Made by a program: the position numbers and the translations under genes. This document shows positions 63,530 to 64,000 of a DNA stretch of 64,000 bases, in pieces. The notes under the pieces were generated by a model. That model was not told the DNA's origin, searched no databases, and saw only the letters and a list, made by a program, of their open reading frames with translations. Each line of letters starts with the position of its first letter. Within the stretch, counting starts at the first letter, position 1. The DNA comes from JBAWXE01 sp037144255 (GTDB lineage Bacteria > Bacteroidota > Bacteroidia > Chitinophagales > Chitinophagaceae): positions 1 to 64,000 of the forward strand of contig JBAWXE010000006.1 in assembly GCA_037144255.1 (NCBI GenBank), in the 5' to 3' direction.

Positions 63530-63669
63530 TATTTATCGGATGATCCGAGATATTTAGCCATTACATATATAAGTTCTATAACCATCAAGAAGATGAAAAC
63601 CCATGTCAGTGTTGGCCCTACGTTGTTATTAACGTTGTCAAAAAAGGCATTCAGTAATAAACCGTTCAT
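63529..63669 (-). CDS. Small single-pass membrane protein, 46 aa
   Basis: Short frame from ATG 63669 to TAA 63529-63531. The product starts MNGLLLNAFFDNVNNNVGP, has one hydrophobic helix at about residues 21-38 (LTWVFIFLMVIELIYVMA) and ends KYLGSSDK. The stop overlaps the pdxH start by one base, which supports real translation. No known family is recognised. It is too short for ordinary ORF thresholds. It could be a membrane helper peptide; function unknown. Confidence 0.6.
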   Translation of the reverse strand: MNGLLLNAFFDNVNNNVGPTLTWVFIFLMVIELIYVMAKYLGSSDK

Positions 63670-63773
63670 ATAAGGATGAATTTGCGTTGCAAGATACAAA
63701 AGATGCTTTGTAATTACCAGCTATGATTTTACCGTTTTTTGTGTTTATTTTCGGGTATTAATGTTCGTTCTCT

Positions 63774-64000
63774 ATGTTTTTGCGGCATATTAGTTTCCTT
63801 AAGGCAGTGACCATTTATGCGTTCACTGCATTTGGAGGACCGCTGGGACATATAGGCATGATGACCAAAACCTTTGTACAAAAGCGAAAGGACATCACTC
63901 AGGACGAACTTTTAGAGTACAATGCCTTCTGCCAGATGCTCCCCGGGCCTTCTTCCACGCAGACGGTGATGCTCATAGCACTCAAACGCGGGGGTATTCC
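63774..64000 (+). CDS. chrA: Chromate transporter ChrA, N-terminal part (cut by window edge)
   Basis: The frame is open to the right edge: 75 codons are seen. [15 protein letters not shown] start ([18 protein letters not shown]) and [18 protein letters not shown] are the two conserved motifs of CHR-family chromate transporters. These proteins export chromate, or in many species have other anion roles. The start is ATG 63774; an upstream in-frame stop at 63759-63761 excludes an earlier one. Confidence 0.88.
   Translation, partial: MFLRHISFLKAVTIYAFTAFGGPLGHIGMMTKTFVQKRKDITQDELLEYNAFCQMLPGPSSTQTVMLIALKRGGI

Overview
The window looks like chromosomal DNA of a Bacteroidota bacterium, probably of the Chitinophagaceae/Chitinophagia type (inference). 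Several secreted proteins end in type IX secretion (T9SS) sorting domains. Promoter-like elements follow the Bacteroidota TTTG-N19-21-TANNTTTG pattern, and the DNA is AT-rich. BatD/BatE, DUF5683, an OprB-type porin and an Omp28-like protein also fit this phylum. The left edge cuts RNase Y and the right edge cuts a chromate transporter.

Layout. 1-9.9 kb: the RNase Y 3' part, a porin, three probable secreted or T9SS proteins, a CDP-alcohol phosphatidyltransferase, a higB-higA toxin-antitoxin pair and a 2H phosphoesterase. 9.9-10.4 kb: tRNA-Ser(GGA) between a 3' tRNA fragment and a decayed 5' tRNA copy, with paired TGCACCCT repeats; this looks like the scar of an integrative element. 10.4-14.6 kb: a minus-strand unit batD-batE-polysaccharide deacetylase-tatD. 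14.7-20 kb: an SDR oxidoreductase, a Dph6-like PP-loop gene broken by an in-frame TAA, fumC, and a C10 cysteine protease whose stop overlaps the start of a small secreted protein. 20.2-22.7 kb: a MaoC/PhaJ-like hydratase divergent from a PhaE-like subunit of PHA synthase. 22.7-35.4 kb: housekeeping genes (prmC, ribD, EamA transporter, YigZ, queG, pcm, DUF5683, C-terminal processing protease, lipB, amino acid permease, GNAT).

35.4-62.4 kb is a surface polysaccharide locus of about 27 kb, nearly all on the minus strand. It starts with Wza- and Wzc-like export and kinase proteins. After a strong terminator come gmd and fcl (GDP-L-fucose), a GT39-like membrane protein, a Wzm/Wzt ABC exporter, an O-acetyltransferase, eleven glycosyltransferases of families GT2, GT4, GT8, GT25 and GT-D fold, and two AsnB-type amidotransferases. 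One polytopic membrane protein is on the plus strand. The set suggests a fucose-containing, possibly acetylated and amidated glycan exported by an ABC transporter. 62.9-64 kb: pdxH, an overlapping unannotated 46-aa membrane protein, and the start of chrA.

I found no CRISPR array, no transposase and no obviously new defence system. The most unusual pieces are the tRNA-Ser scar, the nonsense-interrupted Dph6-like gene, the PhaE/PhaJ pair without phaC in view, the protease plus coupled small secreted protein, and the mixed Wza/Wzc plus Wzm/Wzt export set.
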